A stretch of 53,249 bases of DNA, taken from assembly GCF_003116015.1 (NCBI RefSeq), contig NZ_LGQZ01000039.1:1-53249 (forward strand), in the 5' to 3' direction. Positions 14,985-23,053 of this stretch are shown one piece after another (within the stretch, counting starts at the first letter, position 1; every line of letters starts with the position of its first letter). The notes under the pieces are model-generated. The model searched no databases, was not told the DNA's origin, and saw only the letters and a program-made list of their open reading frames with translations. Made by a program: the position numbers and the translations under genes. This DNA comes from Azospirillum sp. TSO22-1. GTDB lineage: Bacteria > Pseudomonadota > Alphaproteobacteria > Azospirillales > Azospirillaceae.

Positions 14985-17300
14985 ATGCTGTCGCGTAACC
15001 TCGAACAAACGCTGCACCGAGCCCTCGCCTATGCGAATGAGCGCCGGCACGAATACGCGACGCTCGAACATCTTCTTCTCGCATTGACCGAGGATTCGGA
15101 TGCCATGGCGGTGCTGCGCGCCTGTGGCGTGGAGCTGGACCGTCTTCGTACGGAACTCTCGGATTACCTCGACAACGAACTTGCGAACCTCGTCACCAGC
15201 AGGCCCGATGATGCCAAGCCCACGGCCGGGTTCCAGCGGGTTCTGCAGCGCGCCGCGATCCACGTCCAGTCGTCGGGGCGCGAGGAGGTGACGGGAGCAA
15301 ACGTGCTCGTCGCCTTGTTCTCAGAACGCGAGAGCCACGCGGTTTATTTCCTGCAGGAACAGGAAATGACCCGGTTCGACGCGGTGAACTACATCTCTCA
15401 CGGTATCGCGAAGGCTCCGGGACGCTCCGAGACCAAGCGGGTGTCCGGATCCGACGACGACGCGGCGGCGGAGAAGGTCGTGAAGAAAGGCAGCGAGGCC
15501 CTTGAGGCCTATTGCGTGAACCTGAACAAGAAGGCGGCGGGCGGCAAGATCGATCCGCTCATCGGCCGGGAGCAGGAGGTCGAACGGACCATCCAGATCC
15601 TGTGCCGCCGCTCCAAGAACAACCCGCTCTACGTGGGCGATCCGGGCGTCGGCAAGACCGCCATCGCGGAAGGCCTGGCGCGCCGCATCGTGCACGGCGA
15701 GGTGCCGGAGGTGCTGAAGGGCGCCACCATCTTCTCGCTCGACATGGGCTCGCTGCTGGCGGGCACGCGGTACCGCGGCGACTTCGAGGAGCGCCTCAAG
15801 GCCGTCATCTCCGAGCTGGAGGCACAGGACAACGCCATCCTGTTCATTGACGAGATCCACACGGTGATCGGCGCCGGTGCGACCTCGGGCGGCGCCATGG
15901 ACGCGTCCAACCTGCTGAAGCCGGCGCTCGCCTCGGGCACGCTGCGCTGCGTGGGCTCGACGACGTACAAGGAGTACCGCAACTACTTCGAGAAGGACCG
16001 CGCGCTGGTCCGGCGCTTCCAGAAGATCGACGTCAACGAGCCGACGATCGAGGACGCCATCAAGATCCTGCAGGGGATCAAGCCGTACTACGAGAAGCAT
16101 CACCGCGTCAGCTACACCAACGACGCCATCCGCTCGGCGGTGGAGCTGTCGGCCAAGTACATCGGCGACCGCAAGCTGCCGGACAAGGCCATCGACATCA
16201 TCGACGAGGTCGGGGCCGCGCAGATGCTGCTGCCGGAGAACAAGCGCAAGAAGAAGATCGGCGTGAAGGACGTGGAGGCGGTGGTCGCCAAGATCGCCCG
16301 CATCCCGCCGAAGTCGGTCAGCCGCGACGACCGGGAAGTGCTGCTGAACCTGGAGCGTGACCTGAAGACCATGGTCTTCGGCCAGGAGAAGGCCATCGAC
16401 GCGCTGGTCTCCGCCATCAAGCTGGCCCGTGCCGGCCTGCGCGAGCCGGAGAAGCCCATCGGCAACTACCTGTTCACCGGCCCGACCGGCGTGGGCAAGA
16501 CCGAGGTGGCGAAGCAGCTGTCGCACACGCTGGGCATCGAGCTGATCCGCTTCGACATGTCGGAGTACATGGAGCGGCACACCGTGTCGCGCCTGATCGG
16601 CGCCCCGCCGGGCTACGTCGGGTTCGACCAGGGCGGCCTGCTGACCGACTCCATCGATCAGCACCCGCACTGCGTGCTGCTGCTGGACGAGATCGAGAAG
16701 GCGCACCCGGATCTGTTCAACATCCTGTTGCAGATCATGGACCACGGCAAGCTGACCGACCACAACGGCAAGTCGGTGGACTTCCGCAACGTGATCCTGA
16801 TCATGACCTCGAACGCCGGTGCGGCGGACATGGCGAAGCCGGCCATCGGCTTCGAGCGCGAGCGCCGGATCGGCGAGGACATGGAAGCGGTGGAGAAGCT
16901 GTTCACGCCGGAGTTCCGCAACCGTCTGGACGCCATCATCCCGTTCGCGGCGCTCAGCAAGGAGGTCATCAACCGCGTGGTGGACAAGTTCATCATGCAG
17001 TTGGAGGCGCAGCTGGAGGATCGCGGCGTGTCGATCGAGCTGACCGACGCGGCGCGCGACTGGCTGGGCAAGAAGGGCTACGACCCGCTGTACGGTGCCC
17101 GTCCGCTCGGCCGCGTCATCCAGGAGCACATCAAGAAGCCGCTCGCCGAGGAGGTCCTGTTCGGCAAGCTGTCGAAGGGCGGCCTGGTGCGCGTCGCGGT
17201 CAAGGACGACAAGCCGGCGTTCGAGTACGTCGAGGGCCACCGTCCGAAGCGCCGCGCCGGCTCGGACGAGGACGAGATGGAGCATGTGATGGCGGAGTGA
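14985..17300 (+). CDS. clpA: ATP-dependent Clp protease ATP-binding subunit ClpA
   Basis: 771 residues, the usual ClpA length. N-terminal Clp_N repeats (1-145), AAA+ D1 with Walker A GDPGVGKT (218-225) and Walker B FIDE (287-290), no ClpB-type middle domain, D2 with Walker A GPTGVGKT (499-506) and Walker B LLLDE (565-569), and the ClpP-binding loop IGF at 621-623. It unfolds substrates and passes them to ClpP, with ClpS as adaptor. ClpP is not in the window. A terminator follows within 25 bp. Confidence 0.98.
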   Translation: MLSRNLEQTLHRALAYANERRHEYATLEHLLLALTEDSDAMAVLRACGVELDRLRTELSDYLDNELANLVTSRPDDAKPTAGFQRVLQRAAIHVQSSGREEVTGANVLVALFSERESHAVYFLQEQEMTRFDAVNYISHGIAKAPGRSETKRVSGSDDDAAAEKVVKKGSEALEAYCVNLNKKAAGGKIDPLIGREQEVERTIQILCRRSKNNPLYVGDPGVGKTAIAEGLARRIVHGEVPEVLKGATIFSLDMGSLLAGTRYRGDFEERLKAVISELEAQDNAILFIDEIHTVIGAGATSGGAMDASNLLKPALASGTLRCVGSTTYKEYRNYFEKDRALVRRFQKIDVNEPTIEDAIKILQGIKPYYEKHHRVSYTNDAIRSAVELSAKYIGDRKLPDKAIDIIDEVGAAQMLLPENKRKKKIGVKDVEAVVAKIARIPPKSVSRDDREVLLNLERDLKTMVFGQEKAIDALVSAIKLARAGLREPEKPIGNYLFTGPTGVGKTEVAKQLSHTLGIELIRFDMSEYMERHTVSRLIGAPPGYVGFDQGGLLTDSIDQHPHCVLLLDEIEKAHPDLFNILLQIMDHGKLTDHNGKSVDFRNVILIMTSNAGAADMAKPAIGFERERRIGEDMEAVEKLFTPEFRNRLDAIIPFAALSKEVINRVVDKFIMQLEAQLEDRGVSIELTDAARDWLGKKGYDPLYGARPLGRVIQEHIKKPLAEEVLFGKLSKGGLVRVAVKDDKPAFEYVEGHRPKRRAGSDEDEMEHVMAE

Positions 17301-17324
17301 TCCGCCGTCCGCCGATCGAAGGCG

Positions 17325-17356
17325 AAGGGGGCCGGTTTCGGCCCCCTTTTCTTTTG
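17325..17356 (+). terminator. Intrinsic terminator of clpSA
   Basis: AAGGGGGCCG, loop GTTT, CGGCCCCCTT followed by TTCTTTT: 10-bp stem starting 24 bp after the clpA stop. Classic rho-independent terminator. Confidence 0.9.
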
Positions 17357-17518
17357 CCCGCACCCCTTTCGGACGAATGGCGTGCGGCCGAAAACGCGCC
17401 ATATCGAAGGGAGAGCGCCAGCCCAAATTTGTCCCAGCCCAGCCGCGCACAAGCGCGGGCGACACGGCGGGGACCGGTGCTAAGGTGCTCGGATCGTGTG
17501 CAAAAAAGGGTTGGACGG

Positions 17519-17848
17519 ATGTTCGGGACGGCTGTTGTTCGCGCGCTCACTCTCGCCGGGGGCTTGGCCCTGCCGCTGGCGCTGGCCGCCCCGGCGGCGG
17601 CGGATCCGGGCGGGCACGGGCGCGGCCATGGCTGGGGCCACCACAAGCACAAGCACAAGCACCACCACGACGACGTCTACGTCTACGGCGCCCCGCCGGT
17701 GGTGGTGATGCCGCCACCGCCGCGCCGCGTCATCGTGGCGCCGCCGCCGGCGGCGGTGGTCTACCCGCAGCCCTACTACATGGCGCCGCCGGTGGTGTAC
17801 GGCCCGGCGCCGGGCCTCAGCGTTCAGATGAACATCCCGCTGCGCTGA
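17519..17848 (+). CDS. Small secreted His-rich, Pro-rich protein
   Basis: 109 residues from the ATG at 17519, 7 bp after AAGGG-like sequence. Residues 1-28 are a signal peptide ending in PAAA. The mature part opens with a cluster of Gly/His/Lys (HGRGHGWGHHKHKHKHHHDD) that could bind Ni, Zn or Cu, continues as Pro/Val/Tyr-rich low complexity (PPPPRRVIVAPPP, YPQPYYMAPP), and ends in GLSVQMNIPLR, a beta-like tail. I know similar short proteins only as hypotheticals. No other metal gene is adjacent. It converges with the next gene after 10 bp. Confidence 0.7.
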   Translation: MFGTAVVRALTLAGGLALPLALAAPAAADPGGHGRGHGWGHHKHKHKHHHDDVYVYGAPPVVVMPPPPRRVIVAPPPAAVVYPQPYYMAPPVVYGPAPGLSVQMNIPLR

Positions 17849-17858
17849 GCGCGACCGG

Positions 17859-18173
17859 TCAGGTCGCGCCCGGGCTGAAGGACGGCGGGTCGCTGGCCGG
17901 GAAGGATTCGTCCACCACTTGGTCGACCTTGCTCCACGGCCGGCGGGGCTCGTCGCGCATGTGCTCCGGCCCGGCGTCGCGCACCTGGCTGTGGCAGTTC
18001 GGGTCGGTCGGCCCCTGCGGCTGGCCGTCGCGGAAGGCCGGCGCCATGCGCTGCGCTCCCGCGCCTTGGCGGCGGCTCCACACCGTGTAGGCGGCGGCGC
18101 CGGCCATCATCGCCGCGGCACCCCACACCCACCAGCGCCCCGTCTCGCGCCCCATCTCGCGTCGATCCCTCAT
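17859..18173 (-). CDS. Small membrane-anchored hypothetical protein with DESFPASDPPS tail
   Basis: 104 residues. An N-terminal basic segment is followed by one membrane helix (about 14-31, VWGAAAMMAGAAAYTVW), then a polar, Pro-rich tail ending WSKVDQVVDESFPASDPPSF. The DESFPASDPP motif recurs at the C-termini of many unrelated proteobacterial hypotheticals, often linked to stress genes, but its function is not known to me. The ATG at 18173 follows GGGAGAG; Met7 is a possible alternative. Confidence 0.65.
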   Translation of the reverse strand: MRDRREMGRETGRWWVWGAAAMMAGAAAYTVWSRRQGAGAQRMAPAFRDGQPQGPTDPNCHSQVRDAGPEHMRDEPRRPWSKVDQVVDESFPASDPPSFSPGAT

Positions 18174-18292
18174 CGTCTCTCCCTTCCCGTGCAGTGCGGC
18201 ATGAGAGGAGAACGCCCGAGCGCACCCCGAGGTTTCACATCCGCCGCCGACCGGCTAAAAGGGGACACCGCAAACCGTCAGGGGGCCCATCC

Positions 18293-19405
18293 ATGCCGCT
18301 CACCTTTCTTGCCGGTGTCCGTGTCATCGATCTCGGACAATACCTGCCCGGCCCGCACGCGGCGCAGATCCTCGCCGACCTCGGCGCCGAGGTGGTGAAG
18401 GTCGAGCCGCCGGAGGGCGACCCGCTGCGCCGCCTCGGCCCGCCGGACTCCGACGGCACCGCCGCCGCCTACAAGCTGCTGACCGCCGGCAAGACGGTGG
18501 TGCGCCTCGATCTCAAGAGCACGGAGGGCCGCGCCCGCTTCGAGGATCTGATCGCGCGTGCCGACGCGCTGGTGGAGAGCTACCGGCCCGGCGTGCTCAC
18601 CAAGCTCGGGCTGGCGCCGGAGCGGCTGCGCGCGCTGAACCCCGGGCTGGTGCACGCCAGTCTGTCCGGCTGGGGCTACGGCGGGCCCTACGCGCTGCGC
18701 GCCGGGCACGATATGAACTACATGGCGGTCGGCGGCGGGCTGGCGGTGTCGGGCACCGAGGAGCGGCCGGTCTTCGCCTTCCCGCCGGTCGCCGACTTCG
18801 CCTCGGCGCAGCAGACGGCGCTGGCGGTGTGCGCCGCGCTGTTCGGGCGCGAGCGCACGGGGAAAGGCGCGTTCCTCGACCTGTCGATCATGGAGACGGT
18901 GCTGGGCTGGCAGGGCCTCAACCTCACCGCGGCGGCGCGCGGCGACCTGCCGGCGCGCGGCCAGGGCCTGCTGTCCGGCGGCGCCGCGTTCTACGCCGTC
19001 TACCCGACCAAGGACGGCCGCTTCGCCACCCTGTCGGCCATCGAGGCGAAGTTCTGGCGCGGCTTCTGCGAGGCGGTCGGCCGTCCCGACTGGATCGCTC
19101 GCCAGGGCGAGCCGCTGCCGCAGCGCGCGCTGATGGCCGAGGTCGCGGCGCTGTTCGCCGGGCGCACGCTGGCGGAGTGGCAGGCGGTGCTCGACCCCGC
19201 CGACTGCTGCTTCGAGGCGCTGCCGGAGATCGCCGAGATCCCGACCCACCCGCACGTCGCCGCCCGCGGCCAGGTGGTGGCGCACGGCGGCCCGGAGCCG
19301 CTGGTGGAGACGCTGCTCGGCCTGCGCGTCGACGGCGGCCCGCCGCCGGCCCGCAGCCCGCTGGTGGAGGCGGAGGCGGAGGCGGTGCTGAAGGCGTGGA
19401 AGTGA
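18293..19405 (+). CDS. CaiB/BaiF family CoA-transferase, alpha-methylacyl-CoA racemase-like
   Basis: 370 residues from ATG 18293. The whole length fits family III CoA-transferases (PF02515): GVRVIDLGQYLPGPHAAQILADLGAEVVKVEPP at the N-terminus and RTGKGAFLDLSIMETV centrally. The AGHDMNYMA motif (His139/Asp140) and PVADFAS (Asp168) match the His and Asp active-site residues of alpha-methylacyl-CoA racemase better than the strict transferases, so a racemase or acyl-CoA transferase on branched acyl-CoA is equally possible. No pathway partner is adjacent. The stop is 3 bp from the convergent pentapeptide gene. Confidence 0.85.
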   Translation: MPLTFLAGVRVIDLGQYLPGPHAAQILADLGAEVVKVEPPEGDPLRRLGPPDSDGTAAAYKLLTAGKTVVRLDLKSTEGRARFEDLIARADALVESYRPGVLTKLGLAPERLRALNPGLVHASLSGWGYGGPYALRAGHDMNYMAVGGGLAVSGTEERPVFAFPPVADFASAQQTALAVCAALFGRERTGKGAFLDLSIMETVLGWQGLNLTAAARGDLPARGQGLLSGGAAFYAVYPTKDGRFATLSAIEAKFWRGFCEAVGRPDWIARQGEPLPQRALMAEVAALFAGRTLAEWQAVLDPADCCFEALPEIAEIPTHPHVAARGQVVAHGGPEPLVETLLGLRVDGGPPPARSPLVEAEAEAVLKAWK

Positions 19406-19408
19406 GGG

Positions 19409-20716
19409 CTACACCGCCAGCACCACCTCGGGCTTCCGCTCCTCCACGTCCCTGGCCAGCGTCCCACGGCGCAGGCCGAGGGTGACGGCCTGCGACAGGT
19501 CCACCGCGACCTCGTCGCAGCCGCGCAGGTCGGCCGAGGTCAGGTTCGCCCGGTCGAACTGCGCGCCGGCCAGCCGCGCGCCCTGCAGACGGGCACCGCG
19601 CAGGTCGGCGTTGGCGAACACCGCGCGCGTCAGGTTCGCCGGCCACATGCGCCCGGTCGGCCGGCCGTCCGGCGTGCGCAGCTCGACCATGCCGAAGTCG
19701 GCGCCGGCCGCCTGCGCGCCGGTCAGGTCGGCCTCGGTGAGGTTGGCGCCGGTGAGGATCGCCTGTTCCAGCTGCGCCCCGCGCAGCGACGCGCCGCCCA
19801 TGTCGGCCAGCGCCAGATAGGCGTTCGCCAGCGTCGCGCCGTCCAGCGACGCCTCGCGGAACAGGGCGCCGCTGAGGTCGCAGGCGCTCAGGTCCACCCC
19901 ATGCAGGTCGAGCCCGGAGAGGTCCGCCCGCTCGCCCCGCTTGCCGCCGGAGTTGATCCACAGCGTGTGCGGGTCGAGCTTGCTGCGCACCTCGTCGGGC
20001 AGCTTGCCGCGGTCCTTCGGGTAGATGGCGCCGTTCAGGTTGGCGCCGGTGATGTCGGCGCCGGACAGATCGACGTTGCGCAGCACCGCGTTGCGCAGGT
20101 CGGCGTTGCGCAGGCAGCAGCGGCTGAGGTTGGCGCCGTTGAGGATCGCCTGCTTCAGCTTGGCGCCGGTGAAATTCGCATCGCTGAGGTCGGCGCCCGA
20201 CAGGTTGGCGGAGAACAGGTTGGCGTTGGTGAAGTCGCCATGCGTCAGGGACGACATCGACAGGTCGGCGTTCGACAGGTCGGCGTCCTTGAAGCGCACG
20301 CCGTCCAGCGTGGCGTCCTTCAGGCTGGTGCGCTGGGCGGCGCCGTCGCGCTTGTTGGCGGTGGCCAGCACCTGTCCGGGGCGGAGGTCGGCGCCCTCGA
20401 AATCGGTCTGCCGCAGGTTGGCCTTGTAGAAGTTGGTGCCGCGCAGGTCGGCGCGCATGAACGACGACCCCATCAGCGAGGCCCGGCTGAAGTTCGCCCC
20501 AAACAGGTCGGCCATGGCGAAGCTCACCTCCTCCAGCTTGCTGTCGGAGAAGTCGCACTGCGTGAGGACCGCGTTCTTGAGGTCGAACCCCTTGAGGTGC
20601 AGGGCCGACAAGTCCATCCCCTTGGCCTGCAGCCGCATGCCGCCGGGCCGCAGCTTCAGATAGAGCAGATGGTCGCGCACGCGTTTGAGGAAATGGATCG
20701 TCTTGTCGTCGGTCAT
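19409..20716 (-). CDS. Pentapeptide-repeat protein
   Basis: 435 residues. A basic N-terminus (1-25) precedes two long blocks of A(D/N)LxG-type pentapeptide repeats, about 35-232 and 263-400, broken by a non-repeat segment (YPKDRGKLPDEVRSKLDPHT) and a short GxxTGRMWP insert. Such repeats fold into a right-handed square helix. Some members mimic DNA and protect gyrase (Qnr, MfpA), but most are uncharacterised; two blocks with a hinge do not identify a role. ATG 20716 with GGGGGA upstream. No signal peptide, so cytoplasmic. Confidence 0.85.
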   Translation of the reverse strand: MTDDKTIHFLKRVRDHLLYLKLRPGGMRLQAKGMDLSALHLKGFDLKNAVLTQCDFSDSKLEEVSFAMADLFGANFSRASLMGSSFMRADLRGTNFYKANLRQTDFEGADLRPGQVLATANKRDGAAQRTSLKDATLDGVRFKDADLSNADLSMSSLTHGDFTNANLFSANLSGADLSDANFTGAKLKQAILNGANLSRCCLRNADLRNAVLRNVDLSGADITGANLNGAIYPKDRGKLPDEVRSKLDPHTLWINSGGKRGERADLSGLDLHGVDLSACDLSGALFREASLDGATLANAYLALADMGGASLRGAQLEQAILTGANLTEADLTGAQAAGADFGMVELRTPDGRPTGRMWPANLTRAVFANADLRGARLQGARLAGAQFDRANLTSADLRGCDEVAVDLSQAVTLGLRRGTLARDVEERKPEVVLAV

Positions 20717-20942
20717 CAGACGGTCCCCCGGTTACCGGGATCTCTTCACCCTGTGAAAGCTTAACCCAAAGCCCCCGGGAGGCAAACGCCCTCAAGGTAA
20801 TACTTCGTACCGCCAAGGAAACGGCAATCTAACGTTTTCGACAACGCAGAGAATTGCAGCGAAATGCGTCAATATCGGGCTTGCGAAAAGCTTGGCAAGG
20901 ATTGCATTTTAGGCAACGGCGTCACGATTGCTTCCAGGGCCG

Positions 20943-22103
20943 TCAATCGCCGGCCTGACGGTAGGGAGAGCACTCAGAGAGCATTTCTATTTCCTGGTGC
21001 ACGGCGGCGCGCTCCCGATCCAGATGCGCGGCCAGGACCCGACGGAAACCCGCGTCGGGAATCCAGTGCGCGCTGTAGGTGATCTGCGGCAGATAGCCGC
21101 GCTGGATCTTATGCTCGCCCTGCGCGCCGGCCTCGACGCGGGTCAGGCCGTGTTCGATGGCGAAGTCGATGGCGCGGTAGTAGCACGCCTCGAAATGCAG
21201 GAAGCGGTAGCGCCCGTCGGAGCCCCAGTTGCGCCCGTACAGCACGCCGCCGCCCATCAGGTTCAGCGCGCCGGCCACCCATTCCCCGTTGTCCTCGCAC
21301 ATCACCAGCACGACCGACTCGGCCATGGAGGCTCCCAGGCGGCGGAAGAAGGCGCGGTTCAGGTAGCCGCCGCCCCACTTGCGGTCGGCGGTCTCCAGGT
21401 AGAAGCGGTGGAAGGCGTCCCAGTGCTCCGGCTTCAGGTCGTCGCCGGTCAGCGTGTGCAGGCGCACCGAGCTGTCGGCCACCTCGCGCCGCTCGCGTTT
21501 CACCGCCTTGCGCTTGCGGGCGTTGAGCACGCCCAGGAAGTCGTCGAACGAACCGTAGCCGCGGTTGTCCCAATGGTACTGCATGCCAAGCCGCCGCAGC
21601 CAGCCGGCCTCGCCGAGCCGCTCGTACTCCTCCGCCAGCGGGAAGGTGACATGCGCCGAGGACAGACCGGTGCGGCGCACCAGTTCCTCCAGCGCCTGGA
21701 TCAGCGCCGCCGTCACGCCCGGCCCGGCGTCGGGGCGCACCAGAAGGCGCGGCCCGGTCACCGGGGTGAACGGCACCGCCACCTGCAGCTTCGGGTAATA
21801 GCTTCCGCCCGCCCGCTCGTAGGCGTTCGCCCAGGCGTGGTCGAAGACGTACTCGCCGTAGGAGTGGCCCTTGAAGTAGGCCGGCACCACGCCCTGCACG
21901 CGCCCCTGCGCGTCGAGCGCCGCCAGATGCGCCGGCTGCCAGCCGGTGCGCGCGCCGGCCGAGCCGGACTCCTCCAGCGCCGCCAGGAAGGCATGGCGGA
22001 CGAACGGGTTGCCGTCGGTGGCGCAGGCGTCCCACTCGGCCGCGGCGACCTCGCCGATGCCGTTCAGGACCTTGACGGTGATGGCATCGCTGCCGTCGGG
22101 CAT
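20943..22103 (-). CDS. FemAB-like / DUF482 acyltransferase
   Basis: 386 residues matching the PF04339 family (formerly DUF482, GNAT/FemAB-like). Recognisable stretches: EWDACATDGNPFVRHAFLAALEES at the start, YFKGHSYGEYVFDHAWANAYE, the basic segment NARKRKAVKRERREV, and the C-terminal VEAGAQGEHKIQRGYLP. Members are predicted to transfer aminoacyl or acyl groups, possibly in peptidoglycan or lipid modification; the substrate is not established. Start ATG 22103 behind GGAGGG. The 226-bp region upstream of the pentapeptide gene (20717-20942) lies downstream of this gene and shows no ORF. Confidence 0.85.
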   Translation of the reverse strand: MPDGSDAITVKVLNGIGEVAAAEWDACATDGNPFVRHAFLAALEESGSAGARTGWQPAHLAALDAQGRVQGVVPAYFKGHSYGEYVFDHAWANAYERAGGSYYPKLQVAVPFTPVTGPRLLVRPDAGPGVTAALIQALEELVRRTGLSSAHVTFPLAEEYERLGEAGWLRRLGMQYHWDNRGYGSFDDFLGVLNARKRKAVKRERREVADSSVRLHTLTGDDLKPEHWDAFHRFYLETADRKWGGGYLNRAFFRRLGASMAESVVLVMCEDNGEWVAGALNLMGGGVLYGRNWGSDGRYRFLHFEACYYRAIDFAIEHGLTRVEAGAQGEHKIQRGYLPQITYSAHWIPDAGFRRVLAAHLDRERAAVHQEIEMLSECSPYRQAGD

Positions 22104-22175
22104 GCCCCCTCCTTCGTGCTGACCGGAAGGGACCTAGGCATGTCCCGGTCCTATGACAAGGGCGGGTGGAAGCCC

Positions 22176-22361
22176 TTACGCATCCACAGGCCCGTCGTCC
22201 GTGTCCAGCCCGACCCGCCTGGCCAGCGCGTCACGCCGCCGGCGCAGGCTGCTGCGCAGCGAGTGGTCCTGGATCTCCGCCACCGCCTCGTCCATGCTCC
22301 GCAGGCGCTTCAGCAGATAAGGGCTGACGTTCCGCGGCGGGTCGGATGGGGTGTTCTTCAT
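22176..22361 (-). CDS. Small basic hypothetical protein
   Basis: 61 residues from the ATG at 22361 (MKNTPSDPPRNVSPYLLKRLRSMDEAV), preferred over an ATG at 22382 because the latter lies inside a perfect palindrome and GGACGAG sits just before 22361. The protein is mainly one amphipathic helix with an Arg-rich stretch (SLRSSLRRRRDALARRV) and an acidic tail. I recognise no domain. It is read on its own from a palindrome-bearing promoter; size and charge would suit a small regulator or nucleic-acid binder, but nothing proves it. Confidence 0.5.
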   Translation of the reverse strand: MKNTPSDPPRNVSPYLLKRLRSMDEAVAEIQDHSLRSSLRRRRDALARRVGLDTDDGPVDA

Positions 22362-22376
22362 GGCGCTCGTCCAGCT

Positions 22377-22396
22377 TTGCATACTAGCTTATGCAA
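22377..22396 (-). promoter_or_regulatory. Perfect inverted repeat TTGCATA-N6-TATGCAA over the small-gene promoter
   Basis: TTGCATACTAGCTTATGCAA: 7-bp perfect arms with 6-bp centre, followed to the right by a related CGTACG...CGTATG sequence. It overlaps a possible minus-strand promoter (TTTGCG, 16 bp, TAGTAT). The local sequence is strikingly AT-rich against its surroundings. Suggests an operator for a helix-turn-helix dimer. Confidence 0.45.
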
Positions 22397-22470
22397 TTCG
22401 TACGCAAATCGTATGCCAGTTGAGCTAACACGCTGGGAGAGGGGCCGGGCGTGTTTTCAAGCCACGCGGA

Positions 22471-22500
22471 CCGGCCGGCGCGCGGACGCACGCCGGCCGG
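22471..22500 (-). terminator. Hairpin downstream of the RidA gene
   Basis: CCGGCCGGCG, 10-nt loop, CGCCGGCCGG: 10-bp perfect stem 45 bp after the RidA stop on the minus strand. No T-run, so a weak or rho-assisted terminator. Confidence 0.45.
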
Positions 22501-22545
22501 AATGACCGAATCGCGTCGCAACTTGCAAAGCGCGACGACGCGTCC

Positions 22546-23013
22546 TCACACCAGCTCGAACACGGCCTCGACCTCGACGGCGACGTTCAGCGGCAGCGAC
22601 GGCGCGCCGACGGCGAAGCGGGCGTGGCGGCCGGCGTCGCCGAACACCTCGACCATCAGTTCGGACGCGCCGTTGATCACCGCCGGATGATCATGGAAGT
22701 CCGGGCCGCAAGCGACGAAGCCGCCCAGTTTCAGGCAGCTCGCCACGCGGTCGAGGTTGCCGCCGCAGGCCGCCTTGACTTGGGCGATGATGTTGAGGCC
22801 GCACAGGCGGGCCGCCTGCTTGCCCTCCTCCACCGAGAACTCCTGGCCGAGCTTGCCGAGGAACTTGCGCTCGCCGTTCCACACCGTCACCTGGCCGGAG
22901 ACGAACAGGATCTTGCCGGCCTGCGTGGTCGGCACATAGGCGGCCACCGGCGCCGCCGGCTGCGGCAGCTCGATCCCCAGTTCCTTGAGGCGCGCCTCGA
23001 TGCGTCCGGACAT
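22546..23013 (-). CDS. RidA family protein (YjgF/YER057c/UK114)
   Basis: 155 residues from ATG 23013, 8 nt after AGGAGGG. Family features: KELGIELPQPAAPVAAYVP, ILFVSGQVT, the LNIIAQVKAACGGNLDRV helix, and a C-terminal RFAVGAPSLPLNVAVEVEAVFEL with the Arg that positions the imine substrate. At 155 residues it is longer than RidA proper (about 128) and belongs to the longer subgroup annotated as RidA-like. RidA enzymes hydrolyse reactive 2-aminoacrylate imines; whether this one does is not shown. The S10-like peptidase gene lies 40 bp upstream, so they may be co-transcribed. Confidence 0.85.
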   Translation of the reverse strand: MSGRIEARLKELGIELPQPAAPVAAYVPTTQAGKILFVSGQVTVWNGERKFLGKLGQEFSVEEGKQAARLCGLNIIAQVKAACGGNLDRVASCLKLGGFVACGPDFHDHPAVINGASELMVEVFGDAGRHARFAVGAPSLPLNVAVEVEAVFELV

Positions 23014-23053
23014 TGGATATACCCTCCTGGTCTTGTTTGCGGTGACGATAGCC

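Noticed and set aside
22405..22430. tRNA-like D-arm (minus strand GTTAGCTCAACTGGC)
   Set aside because: No matching acceptor, anticodon or T-arm (GTTCGA) follows at the right distance, so chance similarity.
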